A stretch of 64,000 nucleotides of DNA from an uncultured Bacteroides sp. (GCA_937890825.1 CALADS010000079.1:62001-126000), one strand, 5' to 3'; positions 1 through 9,078 are shown, counted from the first letter of the stretch. Notes: a model not told the origin generated them from the letters alone. Program-made: numbers and translations.

Positions 1-28
1 ACTTTGCAGCCGAATTAATACTACAGTT

Positions 29-3000
29 ATGAAACGGAAATTCTTAGAAAAATGTATGTTGTGTCTGGTAGCAGGATGGTTGTTCTGTGACTTGCCTATA
101 ATGGCTGCAAGCGGTGTATATCCGTCGGTTTCGGTAGATCAGGTCCGCGTGAAAATATTAGTGAGTGGTTCTGTGGTCGATGCAGCAGGCTACCCCTTGC
201 CAGGGGCTACGGTACGTGAACGGGCTACTGGTAATGGTACGGTGACGAATATTGATGGGCATTTTTCCTTGTCTGTCTCTTCCGAAGCGTCGTTGGAGGT
301 CAGTTATTTAGGCTTTGCTACTAAAGTGGTTCCAGTGGCGGGTGAGCAGGAACTGAAAATTGTGCTGGTAGAAGATGCAGCGGCTCTTGATGAAGTGGTA
401 GTAGTGGGGTATGGCATTCAGAAAAAAGTCAATCTCTCGGGTTCGGTCGATCAGATTGGAGCCAAGGAATTGGAGAAACGTCCTGTGGCTGATTTATCTA
501 GAGGGTTGCAAGGGATGATTCCTAATCTTAATATTGATTTCACCAGTGGTGAGCCGGGGCAGGCGGCCAATATCAATATTCGCGGTGAAGCATCTATCAA
601 TGGCGGAAGCCCTCTTATTCTCATTGACGGGGTTACAGCAGATGTGGAAGAGATGAATCGATTGTTACCAGAGGATATCGAGAGTCTTTCGGTTATGAAA
701 GATGCTTCTTCTGCAGCTATTTATGGGGCGCGTGCCGCTTTCGGGGTGATTCTTATCACCACCAAGCATGGGAAAGGTGACCGTATTCATGTGGATTATA
801 ATAATCATTTTGGTTGGAAACGTCCTTCATCACTGACAGAGAAGACTTCCGATCCTTATATTTATCTGAAACTAAAGAATATTGCCGTGCTCAATACTCC
901 CTGGAGTTCAGGACACGTTACCAGTGATGAGCGTTTGGAATGGGCTCGTCAACGTTCAGATAACCCAGGTGGAACAACTCCTGTACGATTGAATCCATTG
1001 GACGAGACGCAATGGGAGTATATGGGGAACCGAGATTGGACCCGGTATTATCTGAACAGAAGTACCTTTAGTCAGTCTCATCAGGTAGCTGTATCTGGAG
1101 CTACCGAAAAAACGCGTTTTTATCTTTCGGGTGGTTTCAATAATGAAGATGGGCTTTTCTCCGATATTGTGAAGAATGATCAGTACCGTCGTTATAGCAT
1201 GCGCGCCAAGGTAAGCTACGATATTTGGAAATGGCTCACCTTATCTAACAATACTTCGTATGTGGTGACCGAACGCCGCAAACCTAGCTATTACAATATC
1301 TCTACTTTCTTTGATTTAGAACCTCACGATATGGACCGTAATCCTGACGGTACGTGGGCCAGTGGAGAATTAGGTGAAGCATTGGCACAGCTAGTGGATG
1401 GTGGAGAAGAAAAGACCGTCTATGGGCGTTTGCAAAGTACATTCTCGGGCGAAATGAATTTTTGGAAACGCATGTTTGTGGTCAACGTCAACTTTACTTT
1501 TATGAAAGGACACGAAGCTTATGACTGGTATAAGACGGCGTACAGTTTGGGGTATGGTCCTGATGATATTCGCGAGCAGGGTGAAAGTAGGGCATATAAA
1601 GGCAGTATAGACAATCTTTACACGGTTTTCGAAGTGTATGGTACCTTTGACAAACTATTTAAAGAACGTCATCATGTGACGGCTATTCTCGGATTTAATC
1701 AGGAATATAACCGTTCGGACAATTTTACGGCCGACCGTTACAATATTATTTCTAACGGCTTGCCTTCCATCGCTTTGTCATCGGGTGCACAATATGTTGA
1801 TGAAACTTATACGGACTGGGCCATCCGAGGTTGTTTTTTCCGTGCCAACTATACCTATGATAACCGTTATATTTTGGAGATGAATGGCCGTTATGATGGA
1901 ACATCACGCTTTCCGAAAAATAAGCGATTTGGCTTTTTCCCTTCGGGTTCGGTAGCATGGAGGGTAGATAGCGAACCCTTCTTTGATAGGTGGAAAGATA
2001 TCTTTTCTCAGTTTAAGCTGCGTGCATCTTATGGTTCGCTGGGTAATCAGCTAGTAAGTGAGTATGGTTACATTCCTTTTATGAGTTCCCAATTAGGTGA
2101 CTATATCATAGGTGGTGAATTGCAGCAGACTGTTACTTCGCCCGATTTGGTATCGCCCGATTATACTTGGGAGAGGGTGCAGACAATAAATGGAGGTATT
2201 GATCTGGGATTTCTTCGTAATAAATTGACGGTATCTTTCGATTTCTACCGTCGTGACACGAAAGGAATGTTAACCATGGGACGAGAACTTCCCGGAGTAT
2301 TGGGTAAGGAAGAGCCGCAGGAGAATGCAGCCAATCTGAAAACCAGGGGATGGGAGCTCAGCATAGGCTATCAGGATGAGTTCCATTTGGCTGGAAAACC
2401 GTTGAATTGGGCTGCCCGCTTTGTTTTGTCAGACAGTCGCACTTGGATTACCAAGTTTGATAATCCTACTCGTAAACTGACTCAGTATTATGAAGGCCAG
2501 GAAATTGGAGAAATCTGGGGGCTGCAAAGCGATGGTCTGTTTTGCAGCAAAGATGAAATTGTAGCCTTGGATGAAACAGAAATCATTCCCTGGGGAGCAC
2601 TTGAAATTGTGGAAGGCTGGCCCAAGTACAGGGATCTGAACGGTGACCACCGCATTACCAAGGGCTCTACTACTGTGGATGATCCAGGTGACCTAAGTAT
2701 TATCGGTAACTCGTCGCCGCGATTCCGTTTCGGAGTGAATCTAAGTGCTGAATGGAATGGATTCGACGTGGCCGTTTTCCTGCAAGGTATTGCAAAGCGT
2801 GACTTTTATCCTCAAAGTTTTCTTTATTGGGGATTTTATCAGCAGCCTTATAGTGGCGGACAACTGCATACATTCGACTTCTATCGACCTACTACCGACA
2901 GCGAGGTGGATATGGCCAAGCATTCACAGTCTTACATCGCTGCGGGATTGGCCAATCAGAATCTGAATTCCAAATTTCCAATCTTGCAGTCGTGGCTGGC

Positions 3001-3304
3001 AGATAAGAACCTAGGAACCGGCATCGATCAGTCTATGGGTATGGCCATTCCTCAGACAGGACACATGCTTAATGCCGCCTATCTGCGTGTGAAAAATATC
3101 ACTATAGGCTATACACTTCCTCAAGAATGGGTGCGTAAAATTAAGCTTAACCGTGTACGTATGTTTGTCAGTGCTGATAATCTTTGTGAGTGGAGTGGAG
3201 TGAAACCTTACTTTGATCCTGAATCTATTACCGACACATCCGCTTTCGGCTATGTTTATCCCTTTAATCGTCAATATTCTTTCGGACTAAATGTAACATT
3301 CTAA
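29..3304 (+). CDS. SusC/RagA-type TonB-dependent outer-membrane receptor
   Basis: Outer-membrane barrel that imports a ligand captured by its SusD partner, powered by TonB. The 1091-residue product has a signal peptide (first ~28 residues), a carboxypeptidase-regulatory-like domain at about 45-110 (motif GYPLPGATV), a TonB-box-like segment DEVVVVGYG near 120, a plug domain containing LILIDGV and SIYGARA-like motifs (here AAIYGARAAFG), then a barrel ending in the terminal aromatic QYSFGLNVTF. There is no N-terminal STN domain, so direct signalling to an anti-sigma factor is not expected. SusD follows after 14 bases. The TTTG at 3-6 may be the end of a -7 box whose start lies outside the window. 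Substrate is not evident from the receptor itself; the downstream phosphoesterases suggest a phosphorylated ligand. Confidence 0.95.
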   Translation: MKRKFLEKCMLCLVAGWLFCDLPIMAASGVYPSVSVDQVRVKILVSGSVVDAAGYPLPGATVRERATGNGTVTNIDGHFSLSVSSEASLEVSYLGFATKVVPVAGEQELKIVLVEDAAALDEVVVVGYGIQKKVNLSGSVDQIGAKELEKRPVADLSRGLQGMIPNLNIDFTSGEPGQAANINIRGEASINGGSPLILIDGVTADVEEMNRLLPEDIESLSVMKDASSAAIYGARAAFGVILITTKHGKGDRIHVDYNNHFGWKRPSSLTEKTSDPYIYLKLKNIAVLNTPWSSGHVTSDERLEWARQRSDNPGGTTPVRLNPLDETQWEYMGNRDWTRYYLNRSTFSQSHQVAVSGATEKTRFYLSGGFNNEDGLFSDIVKNDQYRRYSMRAKVSYDIWKWLTLSNNTSYVVTERRKPSYYNISTFFDLEPHDMDRNPDGTWASGELGEALAQLVDGGEEKTVYGRLQSTFSGEMNFWKRMFVVNVNFTFMKGHEAYDWYKTAYSLGYGPDDIREQGESRAYKGSIDNLYTVFEVYGTFDKLFKERHHVTAILGFNQEYNRSDNFTADRYNIISNGLPSIALSSGAQYVDETYTDWAIRGCFFRANYTYDNRYILEMNGRYDGTSRFPKNKRFGFFPSGSVAWRVDSEPFFDRWKDIFSQFKLRASYGSLGNQLVSEYGYIPFMSSQLGDYIIGGELQQTVTSPDLVSPDYTWERVQTINGGIDLGFLRNKLTVSFDFYRRDTKGMLTMGRELPGVLGKEEPQENAANLKTRGWELSIGYQDEFHLAGKPLNWAARFVLSDSRTWITKFDNPTRKLTQYYEGQEIGEIWGLQSDGLFCSKDEIVALDETEIIPWGALEIVEGWPKYRDLNGDHRITKGSTTVDDPGDLSIIGNSSPRFRFGVNLSAEWNGFDVAVFLQGIAKRDFYPQSFLYWGFYQQPYSGGQLHTFDFYRPTTDSEVDMAKHSQSYIAAGLANQNLNSKFPILQSWLADKNLGTGIDQSMGMAIPQTGHMLNAAYLRVKNITIGYTLPQEWVRKIKLNRVRMFVSADNLCEWSGVKPYFDPESITDTSAFGYVYPFNRQYSFGLNVTF

Positions 3305-3318
3305 TTTTCAGAACAACA

Positions 3319-5118
3319 ATGAAAAACTATATTTTATCCAGTTTGACTCTTTCAGGCATTCTGTTTTTGGCTTCCTCGTGCAATGATTCGTTTATGGAGC
3401 GGCAGCCTCAGACAGAAATCGGTGTTGATTCTTACTTTAATACTGAACGCGACCTGCAAATGTATTGCTACGGCTTGGTGAATACGCCGGGCTTCAGTTA
3501 CGATTCAGATCAAGGTACCGACGACCAAGCTACCACCTCTACTGTTGAAATCAAGAACATCATGCTTTCACCGAACCCATCTTCGGTTACCATCAATGCC
3601 GGTTGGAGTTGGGAACGCCTTTATGATATCAACTTTTTTCTGACCCATTGCAACCGGGCCAACGTTACTCCTGAGGTGCTGGCACATTATGAGGGAATAG
3701 TTCGCTTCTATCGAGCAGAGTTTTATATGGATAAGGTGAAAACCTATTCTGATGTGCCATGGTATGACAAAGTACTCACTACCGACGATCCTGACCTTTA
3801 CAAGGCCCGCGATTCGCGTGATATGGTTGTCGGCAAGATTTTCGAAGATTACCGTTTTGCTGCTGAACATGTGCAGGCCGATCAGCCGAAGGGCGCCATC
3901 AATCGCTGGATTGTGTTGGCCAAGATGGCCAGACATGCATTGTACGAAGGTACGTATCGTAAGTATCATGCTGAATTGAACTTGCAGCATACTGCCGCTG
4001 ATTATCTGCGCGTGGCTGCTGATGCAGCTTGGCAGATAATGCAGGAAGGTGGTTTCAACATCTACAATACGGGAAATCCGTATGAAGATTATTCTACTCT
4101 GTTCAACAGCCCTGACTTGACAGCTAATCCGGAGATGATTCAAGCCCGCTATTATGAGAACGACGTGGCTGAAAACGGGTTCTGGGCTTACATGTTCGGT
4201 AACTACATTCCTTGTCCCACAAAAGATCTTGTGCAGGCTTATTTGATGAAGGACGGTTCCTACTATTCTTCACAGCCTAATTACGCTACCCATCTGTTTG
4301 TAGAAGAGTTTAAAGGTCGTGACCCGCGTATGTATCAGACACTGGCTTATCCTGGTTGGGAATTGATTAATACCATGACTTATGCTACAGGAGCCGGAGT
4401 CTATGTGCAGGAACTCAACAAGAATTTCTCGGGCTATCATCAAATCAAGGGATTTCTCAATAACAAAGAAGAAAACTATTACGTAGGGATTGATTTTCCT
4501 GTGATACGTTATGCAGAAGTGCTGCTGACTTATGCTGAAGCAAAAGCTGAACTGGGCGAACTGACTCAGAATGTATTGGACCTGACGGTAAACTTGTTGC
4601 GCGATCGTGCCGGACTGCCTCACTTGCAGATGAATCCGCCTATTGATCTTGTGATGGCAGAAGCTTTTCCGGGAGTTGAATCAACCTTGCTTGAAATTCG
4701 CCGTGAACGCCGTGTAGAATTAGTGTTCGAAGGTTTCCGATTTGATGATTTGATGCGTTGGCATGCGGGGAAACTGTTGGAGCATGAACCTGAAGGACTT
4801 TATTTCCCCAGTCTGGGCAAGTTCGACCTAACCGGCGATGGTATAGAGGATATTTATCTGATACCTTCTTCCCAATCCATTCCTGCTGAGGAAAACAAGG
4901 AAGTAAATTCTCTGGGTAAGAAACTGGCCTATTATCGTACCGGAACCATTGACGACCAAAATGCTACTGTTTACTTGAGTGATGGAGATCATGGTACCAT
5001 CCAAACCGTTAAGGATATGGGTGTTTTCCAGGAACCGAAGTTTTATTATCGTCCTATTCCTCGTCATGAGATGGATTTGAATTCAAATTTGGGACCGCAA
5101 CTTTTCGGCTGGGAGTAA
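3319..5118 (+). CDS. SusD/RagB-like surface lipoprotein
   Basis: Surface-exposed ligand-binding lid of the SusC barrel encoded just upstream. The 599-residue protein starts with a lipoprotein signal whose lipobox LASSC puts the acylated cysteine at residue 21. The middle has the helical TPR-like SusD core, and the C-terminal half carries the family hallmark RRERRVELVFEGFRFDDLMRW, which in known SusD proteins precedes the final ligand-binding portion. Directly after susC with a 14-base gap, so co-transcribed. Ligand unknown. Confidence 0.95.
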   Translation: MKNYILSSLTLSGILFLASSCNDSFMERQPQTEIGVDSYFNTERDLQMYCYGLVNTPGFSYDSDQGTDDQATTSTVEIKNIMLSPNPSSVTINAGWSWERLYDINFFLTHCNRANVTPEVLAHYEGIVRFYRAEFYMDKVKTYSDVPWYDKVLTTDDPDLYKARDSRDMVVGKIFEDYRFAAEHVQADQPKGAINRWIVLAKMARHALYEGTYRKYHAELNLQHTAADYLRVAADAAWQIMQEGGFNIYNTGNPYEDYSTLFNSPDLTANPEMIQARYYENDVAENGFWAYMFGNYIPCPTKDLVQAYLMKDGSYYSSQPNYATHLFVEEFKGRDPRMYQTLAYPGWELINTMTYATGAGVYVQELNKNFSGYHQIKGFLNNKEENYYVGIDFPVIRYAEVLLTYAEAKAELGELTQNVLDLTVNLLRDRAGLPHLQMNPPIDLVMAEAFPGVESTLLEIRRERRVELVFEGFRFDDLMRWHAGKLLEHEPEGLYFPSLGKFDLTGDGIEDIYLIPSSQSIPAEENKEVNSLGKKLAYYRTGTIDDQNATVYLSDGDHGTIQTVKDMGVFQEPKFYYRPIPRHEMDLNSNLGPQLFGWE

Positions 5119-5173
5119 CAGCTCATTTAAACAGACAATCTTATATGAACCATTATTTTTAAATGATATTCAC

Positions 5174-6082
5174 ATGAAAACAAATCTTCTATCTATGTGG
5201 ACAACTGTATGCTGCGGGCTTTTATGTCTGGTCTCTTGTCAGCAGACTGCCTCGCAGAAGCCGTTGCAACAGCCTGCCACCAAACTTACGTTTGCTTATC
5301 TGACCGATGTGCATCTGAATAAAGATAACCAGGGCCGTGGTAATGAAGGCTTGCAAAAAGCCTTGAAAGTGGCAGCCGAAAAGGGTGCCGAGTTTGTGCT
5401 CTTTGGCGGTGATAATGCCGATACAGACCGACTAGGAGAGGCTGAAGTAACAGCTGATACTTTGCACGCCCGTTTTATACGTCTGGTGCAGGAAGCCGGA
5501 CTGCCTGCTCATTATACCATCGGCAACCATGACCGTTTCTACATTTCCGGCGGCCAAACCGATACCTTAGGCTTCAAGATGTTTGAGAAACATTATGGAA
5601 AGACCTATGGGTCGTTTACTCAGAAAGGTGTTCATTTTGTCATCCTCAACAGCCTTTATTCGCAGGGAGAAAATGCTCCCTATAGTGTGGGAGCCGAGCA
5701 GTTGGCTTGGTTGAAAGCTGACCTGGACACGATTGACCGGCAGACACCTGTCATCGTTTCACTTCATGTACCTATGTTGTCACTCTATTATCCGGTGGTG
5801 GAAGGTACTATGAAAGCGTGGGATATGATTGCCGACAGCAAGGCTGTGGCGGATGTGCTGAAGGAATATAACACGCAATTGGTTCTGCAGGGACACCAGC
5901 ATATATACGAGCAGATACAGGAACGGGATTTATGGTTTGTTACTGCCGGGGCTGTATCAGCATTTTGGTGGCAAGGACGTTTTCTTACCACAGAGGAAGG
6001 CTTTCTGCTGGTCAAGGTAGACGAACACAACCGTCTTTCCTGGGAGTATGTGGATTATGGATGGCAAGTAGTAGGAAAATAA
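5174..6082 (+). CDS. Calcineurin-like metallophosphoesterase lipoprotein
   Basis: Predicted envelope-anchored metallophosphoesterase. The 302-residue product has a lipobox (LVSC, cysteine 22) followed by the complete two-metal signature of the calcineurin-like superfamily: DVH at 45-47, GGDN at 78-81, GNHD at 117-120, a conserved histidine in SLHVPM, and GHQH near 241-244. The family hydrolyses phosphomonoesters or phosphodiesters; which applies here cannot be read from sequence. It sits 55 bases after susD and 10 bases before a PHP-type phosphoesterase, implying that the locus processes a phosphate-containing ligand at the cell surface or in the periplasm. Confidence 0.9.
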   Translation: MKTNLLSMWTTVCCGLLCLVSCQQTASQKPLQQPATKLTFAYLTDVHLNKDNQGRGNEGLQKALKVAAEKGAEFVLFGGDNADTDRLGEAEVTADTLHARFIRLVQEAGLPAHYTIGNHDRFYISGGQTDTLGFKMFEKHYGKTYGSFTQKGVHFVILNSLYSQGENAPYSVGAEQLAWLKADLDTIDRQTPVIVSLHVPMLSLYYPVVEGTMKAWDMIADSKAVADVLKEYNTQLVLQGHQHIYEQIQERDLWFVTAGAVSAFWWQGRFLTTEEGFLLVKVDEHNRLSWEYVDYGWQVVGK

Positions 6083-6092
6083 GTTATAGAGA

Positions 6093-7223
6093 ATGAAAAC
6101 AATGAGAACAAAACAATGGTTGATGACGGCAGCACTGACTGCCGCATGCTGGAACGGAATGGTTGCCCAGCAAATTGTAGAACTGCCCGACCGGGTGAAG
6201 ATGGGGCAGGAGAGAGTAAAAGTGCGTCGTGATATCCAGTTGCCGCAGATTGATGAATTTCATCTGTTGAAATGTGATTTTCATATTCATACAGTCTTTT
6301 CCGATGGAATTGTGTGGCCTTCGCTACGTGTCAGTGAGGCGTGGGAGGAAGGGTTGGATGTCATTGCGCTCAGCGATCATGTGGAGGGACAGCCTGCTCG
6401 TGAAGGAATCATGAAGGGTGACCTAGATCTGGCTTTTAAGAATGCCGAAGAAGAGGCTTTGCGTCGCGGCATTATCCTAATTAAAGGAGCTGAAATCAGC
6501 CGCTCTATGCCTCCCGGACACCTAAACGCTCTTTTTCTGAACGATGTGGATGCTTTGCAGAAGCTGGATGTGACCGATGCGTTGCGTGAAGCACGCCGGC
6601 AAGGAGCTTATATTTTCTGGAATCATCCGGGTTGGAATGTCAAAGAAGTGAAATGGCACGATTTGCATGAACAGCTTTGGAAAGAGAACCTGATTCATGG
6701 TATCGAAGTCTTTAATGAATTTGAGTGGTATCCTAAAGCTTTGGAATGGGCCAAGGAGAAAAAACTTACCCTGATGGCTAATACTGACGTGCATGACGTT
6801 ATAGAACGCTTATACGATAAGAATCAAGTGTCTCACCGGCCTCTGACTCTGGTTCTGGCCAAAGAGAATACTGCCTCTGCCATTCAGGATGCGCTGTTTG
6901 CCGGGCGCACTTTTCTGTGGTTCTACGACACTCTGATGGGTAGTGAAGAATATCTGATGAAATTTTTTCAGGGGGCCGTACGCGTGCAGCCTGCCCATTA
7001 TGCTACAGAGAGTGTAGAGTATGTTACCATAACCAATACGTGCGATGTTCCTTTCAGGTTGAAGGCAATATCCGATGCCAAAGGTTATCCGTCGGCCATT
7101 CATCTTCCGGCAAGATCCTCGGTGGTTGTGGCAGTACCCAAGAACAGCAAGGCTTCTGTTACCTATGAAGTAATCAATCTGCTTACAGCCTATCAGCAGG
7201 GTATTGAAGTCGTATTGTTTTAG
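6093..7223 (+). CDS. Secreted PHP-domain phosphoesterase (Sb-PDE-like)
   Basis: Predicted periplasmic metal-dependent phosphoesterase. The 376-residue product has a signal peptide ending near GMVAQQ. A PHP metal-binding core starts at CDFHIHTVFSDG (residues 61-72) and continues with ALSDHVEG, GAEIS, FWNHPGWN and MANTDVHD, which supply the expected His/Asp/Glu ligands. A C-terminal beta-rich domain of about 100 residues follows. This matches the group often annotated as Sb-PDE family phosphodiesterase. A second ATG nine bases downstream (6102) is an equally plausible start. Last gene before a terminator-like hairpin, closing the SusCD-phosphoesterase operon. Confidence 0.88.
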   Translation: MKTMRTKQWLMTAALTAACWNGMVAQQIVELPDRVKMGQERVKVRRDIQLPQIDEFHLLKCDFHIHTVFSDGIVWPSLRVSEAWEEGLDVIALSDHVEGQPAREGIMKGDLDLAFKNAEEEALRRGIILIKGAEISRSMPPGHLNALFLNDVDALQKLDVTDALREARRQGAYIFWNHPGWNVKEVKWHDLHEQLWKENLIHGIEVFNEFEWYPKALEWAKEKKLTLMANTDVHDVIERLYDKNQVSHRPLTLVLAKENTASAIQDALFAGRTFLWFYDTLMGSEEYLMKFFQGAVRVQPAHYATESVEYVTITNTCDVPFRLKAISDAKGYPSAIHLPARSSVVVAVPKNSKASVTYEVINLLTAYQQGIEVVLF

Positions 7224-7246
7224 AACGAACGATTGTATATAAGGAT

Positions 7247-7280
7247 GAGGGGGTATGTTGGTGTGCTCCCTCTTTTTTTT
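7247..7280 (+). terminator. Rho-independent terminator of the SusCD-phosphoesterase operon
   Basis: GAGGGGG at 7247-7253 pairs with CTCCCTC at 7266-7272 (one mismatch) and is followed directly by eight T residues. It lies 24 bases after the PHP gene stop. Confidence 0.75.
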
Positions 7281-7457
7281 AGGGTATATATCGGAATGCA
7301 CTTGCTATGTCACTGCTATTTGAAGAGTCTTTCATAATACACCTTCCGAAAGTAGTTTCTTTTCCGGCCAGATAAAACGGCTCTCGGCAATGGTGTAGGG
7401 CAGCTGTTTTCACGATGAGATGGTAGGAATGGTGAAGCAGGAGATTCATCTATATGA

Positions 7458-7500
7458 AAATAGGAGATAAATGCCTGTTGCAGGTATTTATCTCCTATTT
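7458..7500. terminator. Long hairpin between convergent genes
   Basis: A 20-bp stem (7458-7477 with 7481-7500, one G-T wobble on one strand) closed by a 3-base loop. The outer arms are AAATAGGAG and CTCCTATTT. It lies just beyond the stop of the small membrane protein on the minus strand. A bidirectional terminator is the simplest reading. The remaining bases between 7281 and 7457 show nothing recognisable. Confidence 0.75.
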
Positions 7501-7516
7501 AATTTTCTTTTGAATT

Positions 7517-7693
7517 TTAATCGGCAATCTGCTTATTGATAACAATGTAAGAAACCAATCCTACTACAATCAGTGTAGCTGATGAACCTAAAATGGTGTT
7601 GTTGTTTACATTGCCTGTAAAAGCGCATGCAATTAGGATGATTGCTCCTAGCAAGATTAAAATCAATCCCAGATTTTTTAATAAGCCTTTCAT
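7517..7693 (-). CDS. Small two-helix membrane protein
   Basis: 58-residue product of unknown function, beginning MKGLLKNLGLILILLGAI. Two hydrophobic segments (about residues 6-24 and 33-51) are separated by a short polar stretch NVNNNTILG, suggesting a hairpin in the inner membrane. An upstream in-frame ATG would add 16 polar residues ahead of the first helix. The internal start is preferred because the basic MKGLLKN start makes a normal membrane-insertion N terminus. Similar short proteins are common in Bacteroides, but I cannot assign a role. It ends 16 bases before a strong hairpin. Confidence 0.65.
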   Translation of the reverse strand: MKGLLKNLGLILILLGAIILIACAFTGNVNNNTILGSSATLIVVGLVSYIVINKQIAD

Positions 7694-7848
7694 GTGTGTG
7701 TATTTTAATAGATTATTTATATTCTTCTCAATCTTGCACAAAGAAAAGCATAATTCTTTAACAAGCGAAATTATTTATGCAAAAAAACTATATTTTAGCC
7801 AAGAAAGCTGCTTCACAGGTTAGTAATTGCAGTGTGATGACGTATAGG

Positions 7849-8295
7849 TTAATCTTTTGTATTGTAAAACACCTTTTTAAGAAGGGCTTGTCCCACGCTT
7901 AGTTCTTCAAGTGTTACACCTCGAAGGGCTTCTTTCAGTGTGAGATTGGCTATAAGACGCGCCTTTTCTTCCAGTTCTTTACCATCTTTGGTTAGGTGAA
8001 TCAGGTTCGTGCGTCGGTCGCGTTTGTCAGAGATGCGTACCACCAGATGTTGGCGTTCCATATTGTCAATGAGGCGCGTCATGCTGGGTTTGTCTTTAAA
8101 AGTTGCATTACACAATTCCTGCTGGGTTACCCCATCTTTTTCCCATAAGAAGATAAGTACTGTCCATTGTTCTGGAGTAATTTCCAAGCCTTGTTGGCGA
8201 AAGTTGCGAGATAACTTCCGGTTGATGGCAGCTGATACTTTTCCGTTGAGAATGGCAAAAATTAGTTGGATATCGAAGTTGAATTGTTCTATCAT
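7849..8295 (-). CDS. MarR-family transcriptional regulator
   Basis: 148-residue winged helix-turn-helix regulator. The recognition-helix region reads VTQQELCNATFKDKPSMTRLIDNM and the wing carries the family-typical basic DKRDRRTNLIHLT; the terminal helices would form the dimer interface. The family usually represses its own or adjacent genes and is released by small aromatic ligands or oxidation. It diverges from the ribosomal protein operon, and the two promoters lie back to back. Its own promoter overlaps a short palindrome that could be its operator. No adjacent efflux pump is present, so the target is unknown. Confidence 0.9.
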   Translation of the reverse strand: MIEQFNFDIQLIFAILNGKVSAAINRKLSRNFRQQGLEITPEQWTVLIFLWEKDGVTQQELCNATFKDKPSMTRLIDNMERQHLVVRISDKRDRRTNLIHLTKDGKELEEKARLIANLTLKEALRGVTLEELSVGQALLKKVFYNTKD

Positions 8296-8318
8296 AAATT
8301 ATTGTTTAAGCAACTTTG

Positions 8319-8349
8319 CAAAGATACGGCAACTTGTAGAAAAACCAAA
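8319..8349 (-). promoter_or_regulatory. marR-like gene promoter with candidate operator
   Basis: On the minus strand, TTTG (8346-8349), a 19-bp spacer, then TATCTTTG (8319-8326) match the Bacteroides primary sigma consensus exactly. The palindrome CTTTGCAAAG (8314-8323) overlaps the -7 element, and GCAACTT occurs twice in direct orientation (8310-8316 and 8329-8335). This is what an autoregulated MarR operator could look like, but that is inference. Confidence 0.75.
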
Positions 8350-8364
8350 ATCTTAGGAGGATTT

Positions 8365-8395
8365 TTTGTAGTTTCCAATTAAATGACTACCTTTG
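8365..8395 (+). promoter_or_regulatory. Promoter of rpsF-rpsR-rplI
   Basis: TTTG at 8365-8368, exactly 19 bp, then TACCTTTG at 8388-8395: a perfect Bacteroides-type promoter. The start of transcription should fall near 8401, giving an AT-rich leader of about 40 bases with no Shine-Dalgarno sequence before rpsF. Confidence 0.85.
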
Positions 8396-8442
8396 CACCC
8401 GCAATTTAATAAACAAATCATTTATTAATTAATTAAAAGTAT

Positions 8443-8787
8443 ATGAATCAATACGAAACCGTTTTCATTTTGACTCCCGTTTTGTCTGATGTTCAGATGA
8501 AGGAAGCGGTAGAAAAATTCAAAGGCATCCTGACTGCTGAAGGTGCTGAGATCGTAAATGAAGAAAACTGGGGACTGAAGAAGTTGGCTTATCCTATCCA
8601 GAAAAAGTCTACTGGTTTCTATCAGCTGATTGAGTTCAATGCAGAACCGTCTGTAATTGAAAAATTGGAAGTAAACTTCCGTCGTGATGAGCGTGTTATC
8701 CGTTTCTTGACTTTCAAACAAGACAAGTATGCTGCAGAATACGCTGTAAAGAGAAGAAGTGTTAAATCAACTAAAAAGGAGGATTAA
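8443..8787 (+). CDS. rpsF: 30S ribosomal protein bS6
   Basis: Ribosomal protein of the 30S platform that binds 16S rRNA as a heterodimer with bS18. The 114-residue sequence is full length for the family and has the typical N terminus NQYETVFILTPVLS and the EENWGLKKLAYPI segment. First gene of the rpsF-rpsR-rplI operon, behind a consensus promoter. The bases before the ATG (taattaaaagtat) contain no Shine-Dalgarno motif, in contrast to the two genes that follow. Confidence 0.98.
   Translation: MNQYETVFILTPVLSDVQMKEAVEKFKGILTAEGAEIVNEENWGLKKLAYPIQKKSTGFYQLIEFNAEPSVIEKLEVNFRRDERVIRFLTFKQDKYAAEYAVKRRSVKSTKKED
8774..8782 (+). promoter_or_regulatory. Perfect Shine-Dalgarno site of rpsR
   Basis: AAAAGGAGG ends 7 bases before the rpsR ATG. 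It is unusual because Bacteroidota genes rarely carry an anti-SD-complementary leader. It lies in the last codons of rpsF. Confidence 0.8.
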
Positions 8788-8789
8788 TC

Positions 8790-9062
8790 ATGGCACAACA
8801 AGTTCAATCAGAAATCAGATATTTAACTCCGCCCTCAGTAGACGTTAAGAAGAAAAAATACTGCCGTTTCAAAAAGAGCGGTATCAAGTACATCGACTAC
8901 AAAGATCCTGAATTCTTGAAGAAGTTCTTGAATGAACAGGGTAAGATTCTTCCGCGTCGTATCACTGGTACTTCTTTGAAGTTCCAACGTCGTGTAGCTC
9001 AAGCTGTGAAAAGAGCACGTCATTTGGCGCTGCTTCCTTATGTAACTGACATGATGAAATAA
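8790..9062 (+). CDS. rpsR: 30S ribosomal protein bS18
   Basis: Partner of bS6 on the 30S platform close to the 3' end of 16S rRNA. The 90-residue product carries the conserved basic core (CRFKKSGIKYIDYKD, LPRRITGTSLKFQRRV and KRARHLALLPY), full length for the family. It starts two bases after the rpsF stop with an excellent Shine-Dalgarno sequence. In Flavobacterium ribosomes bS18, bS6 and bS21 have been reported to sequester the anti-Shine-Dalgarno tail, so a strong SD on this gene could be a feedback device. Confidence 0.98.
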   Translation: MAQQVQSEIRYLTPPSVDVKKKKYCRFKKSGIKYIDYKDPEFLKKFLNEQGKILPRRITGTSLKFQRRVAQAVKRARHLALLPYVTDMMK

Positions 9063-9063
9063 T

Positions 9064-9072
9064 AGGAGGAGG
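9064..9072 (+). promoter_or_regulatory. Strong Shine-Dalgarno site of rplI
   Basis: AGGAGGAGG, six bases before the rplI ATG and immediately after the rpsR stop codon. Like the rpsR site, it is much stronger than is usual for this phylum. Confidence 0.75.
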
Positions 9073-9078
9073 AATAGT

